Shown: piece after piece, positions 23,222 to 35,740 of the stretch
How the letters are laid out: the number at the start of each line of letters is the position of its first letter
How positions within the stretch are numbered: the first letter of the stretch is position 1
Origin: Floccularia luteovirens
Taxonomy: Eukaryota > Basidiomycota > Agaricomycetes > Agaricales > Squamanitaceae
Direction: 5' to 3'
DNA: 64,000 nucleotides
Assembly (NCBI GenBank): GCA_009739215.1
Contig: VSJF01000011.1
Span: 620,001-684,000, forward strand
Translations under genes and position numbers: made by a program
Notes under the pieces: generated by a model
Database searches by the model: none
Told to the model about the DNA's origin: nothing
The model's input: the letters and a program-made list of their open reading frames with translations, nothing else

Positions 23222-23707
23222 ATTTGAACCCTATCACTAGTGGTATTTTGTTCGTTGCGGTCGGCACCATTGACTGCTGTGACGACTAACCCGGCGCCCG
23301 TTCATGGTTCAGGTACCTGGTATTTGTGCAAGTTATACGAGTTTACAGCCGACCATCGACAGGCGGGGAATTGCCTAGTATGCGCATCCAGACATGAATA
23401 GTGGATGCACTGTGTAAGTAATTGTGCTTCTACCTTTTCCCCCGAATATCCTTAGGCACTTCCAGGATCATGGCCTATCAGATTTTTGAATATCACAATG
23501 CACACAGGTTCATATTCGGGGAGCATAAGATCTACTGTGTCGATACTCTAGCCTACTCAGCTGTTGTACAGCAAGCAATGAAGCTGAATCTTCTATCTAT
23601 TAATGCTGACAAATGAAAGAAAGACAATGATGACTAAGAATTCCGCGGAACGAACAGCTGTTCAATGATTGTGTCACGTGATGTTGAATTATCGCAACAC
23701 ATCACTA
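23222..23707. other. Transition zone before the transposon island
   Basis: No gene is seen. GTCACGTGAT occurs near 23673. To the right of this point CpG falls and mobile DNA is continuous. Confidence 0.4.
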
Positions 23708-24078
23708 AGGTAGACCTCACACAAACTCGACATATCCATGTGTTGTGACTTTTTAGTGACCTAGTCATGTGAGAAACAAATTTTGGTGGGGACCTAGCAA
23801 TTTTTCCCATTTTGGAATAGTACCAGGCAAGCAGTGATTAAACCAAAAAAGCTATAGATAACAAGTAGATAACTACTGATTCTTTGACTATATGTGCAGA
23901 TCTTAGTATTTAGACAATTGCAAAGGTAGAAATATGAAAAAGGATAATTTAAATCAAATGTCCTTTGCATTTGTCCATTGCATTCAATTTGAGGATGTAG
24001 AACCTCTTTATGCTGAAAAATAATGTTTTGTAACACTTTTTATCACATGATCATGTTAAGTTTATGTGAGGTCTATCT
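23708..24078. mobile_element. Tc1/mariner-type MITE with 20-bp terminal inverted repeats
   Basis: The ends AGGTAGACCTCACACAAACT and (complement) AGATAGACCTCACATAAACT match at 18 of 20 positions. They are flanked on both sides by TA (23706-23707 and 24079-24080), the target duplication of Tc1/mariner elements. The 371-bp AT-rich inside has no transposase, so it is non-autonomous. It is the first mobile element of the island. Confidence 0.7.
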
Positions 24079-24130
24079 TATATGCTATGATTCTATACAG
24101 ATGGGTGCTCTTTTCACACTCTCAACTCAT

Positions 24131-24540
24131 TGTTGTGACAGCAACAATCACATGACTGATTACATAATTGATCATGTGATGGAGCACGTGACTAATGACG
24201 TGTCTCACACTCATATGCTCTATGGCATGTGACTCTCACAAATATTCCACAATCTTCTACAAGGTTCTATATATAGTCATATGATATATTAGTGTATACA
24301 TGCACAGATCATTGTACAAAGGTGTACAAACACCAATTATGTATATAAGTAGAGCTACTAGGACCTTATATCCTTTATTGAATTTACTTTAGTAGTAGTT
24401 AGTACTAGTATAAGTCTCTAAGAAACAGTAAGCTCAAAGGTAAGATTAGTCCTCTTCACTGTAGTGATACAAGGTGCTGCTTAATAGATTATGAGCCTTG
24501 GTGCCAGTCTCAATGGCATGCTTGTTTGCTGCCTATGATG
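24131..24540 (+). mobile_element. Copia LTR, family A, with 54 bp of leader (truncated element)
   Basis: The LTR (24131-24486) starts TGTTGTGACAGCAACAATC and ends GTGCTGCTTAATA, a mutated form of the CTCAACA end. It matches both LTRs of the Copia element at 44927-52682. The next 54 bp match that element's leader and then homology stops, so this is a 5' fragment. A TATA-like TATATATAG lies mid-LTR. CACATG/CACGTG motifs cluster in the first 120 bp. Confidence 0.85.
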
Positions 24541-25048
24541 TGATGTGACTTTAATCACATGTAGTAACAAACATCACTTTACTATATATAGTTACTTGTG
24601 ACATAAAACATAAAAACATAAAAAAACATGACAAAAAAATATAAAAACATAGAAAAAACATTCAAAAAAACATAGAAAAACATCGAAAAAAAACATAGAA
24701 AAACATAAGAAAAACATAAGAAAAACATAGGAAAGAGAAAAACTCGGACACATAACAGAAAAGAAAAGAAAGAACATACCTAGTATTTGTACAACCTCTT
24801 CTATCACTACCAGACTACCAGACTCTGACAACTATGAAAATAAGAGAAGATGGTGGTTGAAGAAGAAGATGGAAGAGAAGCAAAAAGAAAATTTAAGTTC
24901 GAAGTATCCAGGGTAATTTTCCCACAGTCATATGACTCTGCTGTTGACAAAGATTGGACTCATACTTTTTTTCTAAGTCCAATGCAAGTCCGACATTTTG
25001 CTTATGTAATCCAGAAAGCGGAATAATGTAGAATTAGTAATTGATCAC
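24541..25048. repeat. A-rich minisatellite (about 24600-24735) and flanks
   Basis: Short degenerate units of the form AAAAACATAG are repeated about a dozen times. The rest is unassigned AT-rich sequence. No coding capacity is credible. Confidence 0.7.
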
Positions 25049-25354
25049 TGTAAACTTTGTAGGATAGCACGAGATTTTGCAGAATAAAAACATATAAAAT
25101 TATAGACATAAAAAGATGTGCTTATTCGCTTTCATACGCATCAAAGAGTAGCCAAAATAACCCAGAATTCAGTGAGATATGATAAAAACATTATGGGTAT
25201 GTTTTCTTATGATGTTTTCATGATATCTCACTCAAATCTGGACTGTTTTGGCTGTTCTTTAACGCGTTTAAAAGCGAATAAGCACACCTTTCTATGTCTA
25301 TAATTTTATATGTCTTTATTCCGCAAAATCTCGTGCTATTTTACAAAGTTTACA
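25049..25354. repeat. 306-bp near-perfect palindrome (foldback element)
   Basis: The left arm (25049-~25194) and the right arm (~25212-25354) are reverse complements over ~145 bp with few mismatches. Examples are TAGCACGAGATTTTGC and AAAATTATAGACATA in the left arm, mirrored in the right arm. The loop is under 20 bp. Transcribed, it would form one long hairpin. It carries no ORF. It may be a foldback MITE or an inverted duplication. Confidence 0.85.
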
Positions 25355-25374
25355 AGTTAATCAAAAACTCATCA

Positions 25375-25748
25375 CTCTACATGCTACAGGCTGCTATGAA
25401 AATTAGCCTGATATCTATGGCATACTACAGTGAACTATAGAAAATCCAACAATCTATGAGCCACTACAGGCCACTACAGACTACTATGGAAATTAGCCTG
25501 ACATCTATGGAATACTACAGCTACTATAGCCAACTATAGAAAATGTTAAAATCTATGGGTTACTACAAATCACTATGAGCTGCTATGGAAATTAGCCTGA
25601 CATCTATAGATTACTACAGACTGCTATGGCCAACTATAAAAAAGGGCAAAATACTACAGGTCACTACAGATCACTATAGGTCACTATGGGTCACTATGAA
25701 AAATGGCTGATATCTATGGATTACTATAGGTTACTATAGACTACTACA
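25375..25748. repeat. Satellite-like tandem array (CTACTATAG units)
   Basis: About 9-10-bp units such as TCACTATAGG and CTACTACAGG run through the array. A longer unit with AATTAGCCTGACATCTATGG recurs every ~85-105 bp (near 25395, 25485, 25583). The array resumes after the LTR at 25754-26216 (CTATAGTGCTATAGC), so the LTR landed in the satellite. Confidence 0.75.
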
Positions 25749-25753
25749 TGTTG

Positions 25754-26216
25754 TGTCAGGATCTGAACATCTCCAATACCTTGGATATATTTCCGTCCAT
25801 CTCGGACTTCTTTTAATTACCTTTTCCCCTTTTCTCCATTTCTCAGACTTACATCCTCCATATTACATAACCCTTGTAATAAACACTTTTCCTTATTCTG
25901 TCATCCCTTTGTTCACTTTAATATACCTCCCCACATTACCACTCTCAGGGATATTCACACATTGTTACTAGTATTTAAACTATAGGGATGTACACAGTTC
26001 TGTAGTTTGAATATCAACTAAGACTCGTAATCTTGTTCCTCTCTAAGTTCTGTCCTCTTCCTGCAACAACTCTGGTCTTTGGACATAAATCTCAGCATTT
26101 GTAAATTGGACATCGGAAGTTGGCAGAGTACAATGGACATCATTGAAGCCACATCTAACATCCAATGGGCATTAACTCTGAGTTCACAGAGTTGACCCCG
26201 AAGTCAGTTCTTGACA
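25754..26216 (+). mobile_element. Solo LTR, family F' (463 bp), TSD TGTTG
   Basis: It starts TGTCAGGATCTGA and ends AGTTCTTGACA. The 5-bp duplication TGTTG flanks it at 25749-25753 and 26217-26221. The second F' copy is at 43523-43986 in the opposite direction. Confidence 0.88.
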
Positions 26217-26221
26217 TGTTG

Positions 26222-27414
26222 CTATAGTGCTATAGCTTGCTATGGATTTCATTGGACCAAAACAGAGTTTGCTGATGTACCCATATCTGCATGTCACTCC
26301 CAGAATCATATAACTCTATCCTAACTACTCTAAGCATAACTAATGACTCCAACCCCATTCCTCTCCACAACTATGTCAAATATATCCTCAATGAAGCTAA
26401 TTTGCGAGAATCCAAGAAGGATTTCACAAAAACAAGCAAAAACATAGCTATGACAATCAATACAGTAAAGGAAAAGAAAGAGAGCAAAGCATTGAGAGTG
26501 GAAAAGAATGCACTAATTGCAAATGCATTGGCCACATCAAGGAGCAGTGCTATGCAAAGGGCAGCCCAAAGGAGTCTGAAGCACCTGAATGGTATAAAAA
26601 GGTGATGAGCAAAAAGAAAAACAAAGGAAAAACAGAAGACAAACCTGAAACTTCTGCAAACATATCATCTGAAGATAATAAAACAGATCAGTATGCATTT
26701 ATAATGAATTCTTACCTTTTAAATCCCTCTACAACTCTCACTGTCTTCTCAAACTTCATATTTAAATTGACAGCAGCAATAAATCAAGCTGATTGCAGCA
26801 TAATAATTGACTATGGCACTTCAAGCCATTTTTCACCTAATCTTAAATGCTTCACTGAGTTCCGCAAAATAACATCTAAACCTATTCAAACAGCAGATGG
26901 CTGCACTATTCAGTGCTATTAGGAAAGGAAGTATAAAGATATACTTATCTATGGGTCCAGAAAAACCCTCCACCCCAGTAACATTGTTAAACGTCTACTA
27001 TTCTCCCCATCTAACTTTCACACTCATATCAGCAACTGTTCTCAATTGAGCTGGATATACATTAGCAATTGGAAATACATCTTGCATGATTTGAAGTCCA
27101 AACTGCATAGTAAATGGAATCATCCCACTAATATGTGGACTTTACCAAGTATATGACCCACCTAAATTCATCAACAACATTTGAAATTGGAGTCGAAATG
27201 TTGATAATCATGTCAAAAATCATGTCCATACAGAAAATCATGAAGTTCTCTCTATAAAACATCAGTATAACCCACCAATAGAATATGAAATTGAAGAAGC
27301 ATCAATATCCACAGTCAAAGAAGCATACAGTTCTGTGCTTGAAGGGAAGACAATACTAGATAACCTGTTTAAGTATATACCAATCACAGAACCTAGTGAA
27401 ATGCACTCACCAAT
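26222..27414 (+). pseudogene. Copia gag C-terminus and protease fragment
   Basis: The gag tail (SLPESYNSILTTLS) is followed, in a shifted frame, by a CCHC zinc knuckle (CTNCKCIGHIKEQC, about 26510-26551) and APEWYKKV. Next comes an aspartic-protease-like site IIDYGTSSHFSP (usual D-S-G-A-S), with Ser replaced by Tyr. Frameshifts and stops abound. The Gypsy element at 27415 cuts it off. Confidence 0.75.
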
Positions 27415-27870
27415 TGTGGGGTGAGTGTGCATGCTATCCCTGGATAAACACGTTCCATTCCGTTTCTATCACATTCCATCCCATTTCACACTTATCACAT
27501 TCCCCTTTTCATTTCACATATTTACATTTCCTATTATCATCTTATGTCTTTTTCTTTCTATTTCACTTTCCTTTTCCTTCATTACTTCACATCTTCACAC
27601 CTTCACATTTATCACATTAAATCACCATTAGGTATAGACTGGACAATGTGATGCGCATCACATATATTCCCCCTTTTTTCTATGTTTAGCCTATCTCATG
27701 TCTCCTGTAGTACTTAAGGCCTGCTGTAGGATACATTTCGACAGTATCAATTACCCACTCTCATCCAAAAGCTTGACATAAGAACTACTACTAAACTACC
27801 ACCTCTTTATCTAAAACTACTCTCTTGTCTCACTTGTCCTTATGAATCTGCAGGGGTTACCCTCCCCATA
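27415..27870 (+). repeat. 5' LTR of the Gypsy element
   Basis: About 456 bp, pyrimidine-rich. The internal leader begins TCTGGAGCCCACCAC, the candidate primer-binding region; I could not match it to a tRNA. Confidence 0.88.
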
Positions 27871-28748
27871 TCTGGAGCCCACCACAAGAGGACAAAGCTG
27901 ACGGAGCAGCTTTGACCTCATTTTGAAATTTTTTTCACCAATACAATCACATTCATATCCACCCTCCCTTTCCACCATTTCACTATCACTGTCTAACCAA
28001 AAGGAAGGCTTGTCATCAAAACCTACAGCTAAGAACAAAGAGAAGACAACACAAGATAATGATAATGAAAAATGAACCTTACCATACAGACAGGCAGTGT
28101 ACAACTCAGGAATAAACAGGAAACCTGCAGGCAAATCATCAACCAGAACGACACTGGACTTTGAAGGAATATTAAGATGCACCAACATACCAGGAACACC
28201 CAATACACAACCACCAATGAACACAAAAGACTTGACCTCAAAAGAAATCAGTACCCCAACACAGAACAGAAGAAATGTACTGAAAACACCAGCAAACGAG
28301 AACACCTCAATGCAAAGTAAAGTTTACATATCTATTGGTACTGATCCATTTGAAACAGCCGACAAAACAACAGAATCATCAATCAGCTACAGCAACGAAG
28401 AACAGGAAGAACAACGTACCACAATGTCAGCAAGAACTCCTACCATCAAAGACACAGCCGGCATGTCTAGCCCTAGATCATCAAGAGCCCCCAAAACCTT
28501 CAAAGACAATGCGCAAAAACTAAAAGACTTTTTAGAACATTACGAAGACCTCGCAGGATCTTGTGAACTCACCTCACAGAAAAAGGTATGTCAAGTCTTC
28601 GAATATATTGATCATCACACAGAAAGATTCTGGAAATCTTTACCTGGGTACAAAGAAAAGGATTGGGATCAGCTGAAGGCTGCCCTATATGAAGAGTACC
28701 CAGGGGCAAACAAAGACTCACATTATAACAGACAACAGCTCAGAGATT

Positions 28749-29051
28749 TGTTGCGACAGCACGATCACATGATGGATTACATAATTCATCAGGTGATGAG
28801 TCACATGTGATATGTCACATGATGTGTCACATGACTACACTCACATATGCCCCATGCCCTATGCACGGACCCTTATATGTAAATATGTACATATAGCTAG
28901 AACTGTATATAAGGACACTCTTATGCAGAATAGATCTCTTGTTCTATTCTATAGATAGTAGTAGTAACACTAACCATAAGGTGTGAATCAAGTAAGCACA
29001 AGATAAGACTTGAGTCTCTCCACTGTGTCATGCACATATGGCTGCTCAATA
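28749..29051 (+). mobile_element. Solo LTR, family B (303 bp), TSD AGATT
   Basis: It starts TGTTGCGACAGCACGATCAC and ends GCTGCTCAATA. AGATT flanks it at 28744-28748 and 29052-29056. Its first 120 bp contain five CACATG/CATGTG/CAGGTG motifs. It interrupts gag. Confidence 0.88.
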
Positions 29052-29362
29052 AGATTTGGTTCGAAAAAACCCAACAGAAGAAGATAGCGAGTCAAAAAGA
29101 CTTTGCTCATTATTACAAGAAATTCCATCCAATCACCACAGGGCTAGAAGAAGCAAAGGTAATAAACGAAAGTGATACTAACTATTATTTTTGGAAAGGC
29201 CTATATGCAAAAACACAGAAGAAGATCTCCAATTGATTGAACCTTCTAAATCCCCAATGTGATTGAGCAACAGCTCCACCAATGAAAGACATCATGAAAG
29301 CAGGCTATCACATATATTTGTCCAAAGTTTTGGGAGGCATAGCACCCACACACAAGAGATGC

Positions 29363-30522
29363 TGTGAGAAGGCCGCATAGCCTTGCCTCAGAAATCACCA
29401 TTTCTCGCTATTGGTCACCACCCACAACTTTAGCAATCCAATTAGTGAGCAACTGATAAGCCCACCACATATTCTCCTGATTTCATGTCATATTAACTCC
29501 AATCCAGAAGCTACAGAAACCTCGGACATGTCTATTTGAATATACCACACAATTCCCCTTACTTCCTTCTTTTACCTCTCCAGCCTAGTGACTGATCAAT
29601 CCCCTGCACATCCTCTCTTAATCTCCATACCCTGTGACATCACATGCAACTTCTTCTGACCAACTCTCCACTTAATGGCCACCAAGATAACCAGACCATG
29701 GGATCGCCCTTCCTATCTTGATGATTGCACTATCTGATCACTCAGCACTCTTGTCCACCCTTGTGCTATCTGGTTATCTCATGTGCAACTCCAAAAATAG
29801 CGAGGTACGCCCCAGACTTCTGTGATCATGTGCAACATAAGCATTGCACACTTGCTTGCTGGCCTATTGACTATACCAAACTCTTCATAACTACTTCATT
29901 TTCTCCCCTACCCTTTTGCTTATTAAAGATTGGATTCTCCCACACTCTTTGAACTATTTCTCCGTTTATCTTGTTTTTTCACACTGTCTTACAAACAGTA
30001 AAATTAAAAATACTTTGCTAGCTGCTCACAAATGTTCTCTCTCTGTAGGAAGAACAAAAACTTGTACAGTAGTTAGAAAGAAAATTTAGCTTTTCCCTTT
30101 CCCCTCTTCTCAGAGAATATTCAGAAGCAGAGAAAACCAGCTCACCCTAAGTTTCTTCACTCTCCCAACTGATTTCACTGCTTCTGCCCACTATAAGTCG
30201 TCTAACTTGTCAAATATCGTCCTTTGCACTCTTCTGTTGGCATATTAGGACCCTTTAGTATATAAAAAAAAAAAACTTGCTTGTCCAAGTGAGGACCTCA
30301 CTGTCACTTCATTCTCCCTCGCTTTGCTTGGATATCTCTTGCCTTCACTTATTCTCTTGACCTTGTCCTGTGTTTGCTCTCTTTATCTGCTCTCAATGTT
30401 GCATTTATTTGTAACCTTATATAATCTCCTTCTTACTGATCTCTAGAAGACATTTTAGATACACAGATGGAAGTGCTGTGTCCCATAGGTTTCTGAACCT
30501 ACTTGCACTTAACCTCTCTTCA
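29363..30522 (+). mobile_element. Solo LTR, family H (1160 bp), TSD ATGC
   Basis: It starts TGTGAGAAGGCCGCATAGC and ends ACCTCTCTTCA. The 4-bp ATGC precedes and follows it. Removing it joins gag as ...HKR-CQSKDLK. A second copy at 56689-57631 has related ends and also a 4-bp duplication (ACAG). Confidence 0.65.
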
Positions 30523-31309
30523 ATGCCAATCAAAGGATTTGAAATGACAAATGTGAGAATGGCACAGTTCAGACTCAGATTCAGACTCGGATTCATAGAG
30601 TGATTACACATCTGAAGAGTCCAATGACGATTTGGAAATGGAAGGTAACCTAAGTGAAAGTGATAGCAACAGCAAAGAAATCAGCAGAAAAACAACAAAA
30701 TAAAGAAAGGAAATAGAAACGGTAGTCAGGATGAAGAAAGTGTCCTTTGCAGATAAGGAAACAAAGAGGGGAAGAGGAGTTTACAATGCTGTGACCAACA
30801 ATGCATCAGTGTTCCCAGTTCTGGCACCTGACCCAGGAAGCATGACTTATCATTTCCAAATGCGCCCACCCTATGCAGCCATGCAACCCTGGCCACCACA
30901 GAACTCAGCACCCCCAGCAGCTCTTTATAACTAGAATCAGTCGTGTCACTTCTGTAAAGCCCCAAACCACTGACTTTGAGAATGTCTTGTAGCTGCTGAA
31001 TATATGAAAGCTGGGCATGTTATCTTACACCCCACATCCAACTACTATGTCCACACGGACAGATCGAGAATCGAATGAGACCCAGAAGACATCAAAGAGG
31101 CAATAGATTGAAAGTGAGGAGGACCATTAGTAATACCATAGAACGATTGGAAAAGGAACATACCACTACATACTCCAGCAACATTTTCCATCACCTTCTT
31201 TCAATGCATCTCGAAAGGCTCAACCTTTGCCACCATAATAGAATCAACAGAGGAGAACAGTTTTGTAGCAAGTCATGAAGATCACAAGGAGGAAAGTAAG
31301 GGTAAAGAA

Positions 31310-32551
31310 GTGGTGTGGGGAGCAGTTGAGGACCTAGAGAGGATGAATGACAGATTTACATCAACATGGGGACAAGACACACCAGTTGAGGACGTGCATA
31401 CAGACTTGACGAAGAAGTGCAAATGCATAGTTGAAGAAGATGACAGAAAGACTTCGAAAGGGGGGAGGATACAACCTGGCAAGGGCATATATGCTGACTT
31501 GATGAACAACCTAGAAGAAGCCGAAGGATTAGCACTTATAAGAGGCAGAAAGAAGAAGGATGAGGGCACTCACACAGACGGAAAGAAGAATATTGACAGA
31601 ATGCTAGGGTGCAAAGATGAGAGAAAAACAACTAGTCAAGCAGAGGAAGAGAAGAGAAATACTATCACAGGAAAATCAAGGGATGTTGAGGATGAGAAGA
31701 AGAAAGAGAAAGAATTAGATACAAAGAAAGGGAGATGAAACAATGTACCATCAGCCACTACACTGCCAGCATATACTTATGAATTGAAAGCTGCAGATCC
31801 GGATGCAGCAACCAAGATATACCAGTGCATACTGGCAGCAGTCATACCCAACATCACAGTAGGAGACCTTGTAGGGATGAGTGGGGACTTACACAAGGAG
31901 TTAGTAGAAAACCTGCATATAGTCCATATTCCAAATTCTAACACCCATAATGCCACGTCCTTCCTCACAAACACTACACCAAATATCCATATAAAAATTG
32001 ACCTAGAATTCTGCATGCCATTGAGGGAGATTGAGGTGACAGTCACAGGGAAGAGTGTCAAGGCAGGATTACTTGATGAAGGTTTAGAAATCGTGGTAGT
32101 AAGGCAAGATTTGTGAGAGGAATTGGGCTTCAAGGTGAACAAAATGAAATTGATGACTATGCAGACAGCAAATAGAGGGAAAGAAGAAATGGAAGGATGT
32201 GCAGAGTTCTTGGAACTTGAAGTAGGGGGGATGAAGACTTGGGCACATGCCTTTGTGGTTCCACAAGCCCCATTTCGTGTTTTACTTGGACGATCATGGC
32301 AGAAGAGTGTTCGATTAGCAAAAGAAGAATATGAAGATGGGCAAGTAGAGATGACAGTACATGATCCTATCAATAGGACAAAGTTCTGCATGGTACACAC
32401 AAGAGCATGTGTAGGAGAGAAACGAAAGGGAGTCTATGGATATCAAACAGTAGAGGACATGGCACACGCATGGAGAGAAGAGGAGATTAGAGATCAAACA
32501 GACACAAACGTGGTGAAATCACATACTCAAGAACTGTTCCATGCTGACTAG
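31310..32551 (+). pseudogene. Gypsy linker and aspartic protease domain
   Basis: A long charged, Lys/Glu-rich linker is followed by the retropepsin region. The active-site strand reads DEGLEIVVVRQDL where the family has D-x-G-x-E-I-V-V. The domain continues with THAFVVP-like AHAFVVPQAPFRVLLGRSWQ. A TGA follows RQDL. Confidence 0.7.
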
Positions 32552-32920
32552 TTAGATCACAAATCCACAGTGCTAGCGAACTTCATCTTAGCAACTACCT
32601 TCAAGTACAACACTGCAAAACAAACATTAGTCTACAAGAAAGTCATCAACAAGATCCATCCAGTAGCAACAACTATGCCCAAATATGCAAAGACTTACTG
32701 TCAATTCCCCAAAAATCCATTACTATCCTTACCGACACTCTCACTGAATCCACTAGAATTCACGCCAGGTACCCGTTTAATGCAGGAACAAATGGACCAT
32801 TTAGGGTTGATGAAGAATGAATTTTTGTGAGAGAAAGAGAGGAAGATCGCCACACAAGTGTTGATGAACAATGAAATGGGACTGGCATAGGACACATCTG
32901 AGAAGGGGAGATTTAGGGAT

Positions 32921-33891
32921 GACTATTTCATGCCAGCAGTACTTTCAGTAATCAAACATGTACCTTGGAGCAAGAGATTGCTACCAATACTCCCAGGAAT
33001 CCATGAGAAAGTCATCAACCTAATCAAACAGAAGATTGCAGCAGGGGTTTACAACCATCTACAAGCTTGTACTGTCACTAATGGTTTTGTGTAGCAAAGA
33101 AGGATAGACTGGACCTCTTTGTTGGCTACAATCACTGTAGCACAGCTGAGTTTTCCAGAGACCTCACCACATTTGACACACTGATTGGCATCCACCGTCT
33201 TACAGTACTCCCCCAGGGGTGGACTGGTTCACTTGCTATTTTTCACAATGATGTTGCATTCATCTTACAAGAGAAGACAGAAATCGCACCAAATTTTTCA
33301 GATGACATCACCATCTTAGGACTGTTAACAAGATATGAGTTAGAGGGAGGAGAATATGAAGTATTAAAGGAGAATCCAGGGGTGAGGAGATTTGTGTGGG
33401 AGCACTTGCAGGATGTGAATAGAGTGTTACATAGGTTGAGACATGCAGGGACAACTATATCAGTGAAGAAGCTATTTTTCTGCTTACCTGAAATCACTGT
33501 TGTAGGACAGCTTTCCACCTATGAAGGCTGCCATCCGGATGCATCCACAGTCACAAAGATTTTGAGTTGGCCACCTTGCAAGTCACCTACAGAAGTACAG
33601 GGATTTTTAGGAACAGCTGGCACTGTTTATAACTGGATCAAAAACTTCACAAAGTTAGCAAAACCACTTAACAAATTAATGAAGAAAGACATACCTTTTG
33701 AATGGATGGATATGCATCAGAATGCTATGAAAGACATCAAAGCAGTTGTCATTGCATGCCCAGCCATCCATCCTATCAACTACAAATCGACTAACAACAT
33801 CATACTCTCTGTTGACTCTTCTTCCATTGCCTGCGGCTACATTTTAGCACAACTTGATGACGACCCGTTTCAGATCTATTTCATGGAATGA
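32921..33891 (+). pseudogene. Gypsy reverse transcriptase / RNase H, decayed
   Basis: The start of RT (KRLLPILPGIHEKVINLIKQ) is followed by several stops. The YxDD box has become FSDDITIL, then TRYELEGGEYEVLKENPG. The thumb and connection are well kept (RRFVWEHLQDVNRVLHRLRH, then QGFLGTAGTVYNWIKNF) and RNase H begins at ILSVDSSSIACGY. Confidence 0.85.
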
Positions 33892-34102
33892 CTGGGAATC
33901 TCATTACTCACAGGCAAAAATCGAATTATATGGCCTTTTCCAGACACTACATGCTGTGAAGTTATAGGTAATTGGGGTGACGAACCTTGTGGTAGAAATG
34001 GATGCTAAGTATGTGAAAGGCATGCTGAACAATCCAGATATGCACCCCAATGCAGCCATGAATCACTAGATTGCAGCCATTTTAATCTTCAACTTCAAGC
34101 TG

Positions 34103-35600
34103 GTGCACATTCCAGGGAAGAATTTCAGAGGACCAGACGGACTGTCCAGAAGACAGAGGACTGAAGATGAAGGCAATATCGAAGATGACATAGAGGAGTG
34201 GGTAGAGGACATTTTGATATGTGGAATGTGGGTAGCAGCAAGTTTAGAGAACCAGGGGTGGTTGTTCAAAAGAGGGGAGGAGGGGGTAGTGCTCACAGCG
34301 AATGGAGGAAACAAACAGAGAGGGGACAACCTGGTGCTACCTAGGAGTGAAGAAGTGAAGAAAAGAGACAAAGAATTGATGAAAATCAAGACATACCTCG
34401 AAAGCCTCAAAATGCCAAATGACATAACTGAAAAGATAGCACACACATTCATCAAATGTGCATTGAGATTCTTCATTCAAGGAGGGAGATTATGGCAAAG
34501 AGAAAGTAGTGGAAGGCATCAGATCATCTTGCAGTATAAAGAACGTTTACCTATACTCATCAAAATACATGACCATTTAGGACACAAGGGATTTTACCCC
34601 ATCTGCCATCACATCGCCAATAATTTTTGGTGGCCTGCAATTGACAACAACATCCACTGGTACCTGAAGATGTGCCACCAGTATCAGCTAATGTCTGTCC
34701 GAAAAATCATCATTCCACCCACCATCAGCATTCCAGCACCCTTATTCTCCAAAGTACATGTCGACACTATGCACTTACCACTATCTGGAGAATACAAATA
34801 TATTGTACAAGCATGCTGCAGCCTAATGAGTTGGCCAGAATGGAGAATGTTGAAAGAAGAAACAGCACACACCCTGGATATGTTTATTTTTGAGGAGATC
34901 TTGTGTAGATGGGGAGGTATCGCAGAAATTGTTACAGATAATGGGACACCATTCATTGCAGCTCTGGACTTCCTGAGCAAGAAATACAACATACATCACA
35001 TACGCATATCAGCATACAATTCAGGATCCAATGGAATTGTTGAAACTACTCACCAATCAATTCAAGACGTGCTCATGAAGACCTGCAGATCTGACATACA
35101 CAAATGGTCTTAGCACACAGCCTATGTATTCTGGGCAGACAGAATCACTATGAGATGATATACTGGTTTTTTCCCTTACTATGCAGCACATGGCATCGAA
35201 CCCCTACTCCCATTTGACATTACCAAAGCAACATTCCTATTCCCAGACATATGCACCAAACTATCTGATGCAGATCTACTCGCTATCTATGCATGCCAAC
35301 TTGAACGATGTGAAGAAGACCTCACATTAATACATGATCACATTCTGAAACGGAGATATGCATTGATTGCAGACTTTGAGAAGAAGAATCAGCACAGGAT
35401 TGTTGACTTTAATTTCAAAGAAGGGGAACTTAGTCCTGGTGCTAAACAAGAAGATCAAAGCAGAAGTTAGCAGAAAAGGAAAACCTAGATACTACTGGAT
35501 CAATGTTAGTGGTAAAACAACTCAAGAGTGAAGCTTACCATCTAGTGGAACTCAATGGAGTGGTTTCCAAACTCAAATATGCTGCCTTTTGACTAATGCC
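34103..35600 (+). pseudogene. Gypsy RNase H end and integrase
   Basis: A 336-codon open frame carries the RNase H tail (HIPGKNFRGPDGLSRR), then the HHCC zinc region (HDHLGHKGFYPICHH, then MCHQYQ with one Cys lost), and the DDE core: VDTM, TDNGTPF and NGIVE. A TAG at about 35111-35113 stops it, but homology continues to ~35600 (WADRITMR...). This is the best-kept part of the element. Confidence 0.88.
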
Positions 35601-35740
35601 CTACCACATGCATTTCCTGCCTAGCTGTCGAAATTACAGAAGTTATCGATGCTGAAAATTTAATTGAGGATGATGAAGACTAAGGAAAGAGGAGGAGAGG
35701 ATCAACCCGGAGCAGTTGATTTCTCAAAGTGAGGAGAAGG

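Larger units (their letters stand above)
28097..31100 (+). pseudogene. Gypsy gag, interrupted by two solo LTRs
   Basis: The capsid region includes ERFWKSLPGYKEKDWDQLKA and EYPGANKDSHYN, typical of agaricomycete Gypsy gag. It continues after the first LTR with DFAHYYKKFHPITT and YYFWKGL. After the second LTR it is acidic (SDSDSDS). A CCHC knuckle CHFCKAPNHxLxEC sits at about 30955-30995 with a stop inside. It is broken by stops and frameshifts. Confidence 0.85.

Noticed and set aside
24592..24831. Phe-rich 79-codon minus ORF
   Set aside because: It is the reverse reading of an A-rich minisatellite.
25049..25740. CRISPR-like array
   Set aside because: The repeats are degenerate tandem units without spacers, and the genome is fungal.
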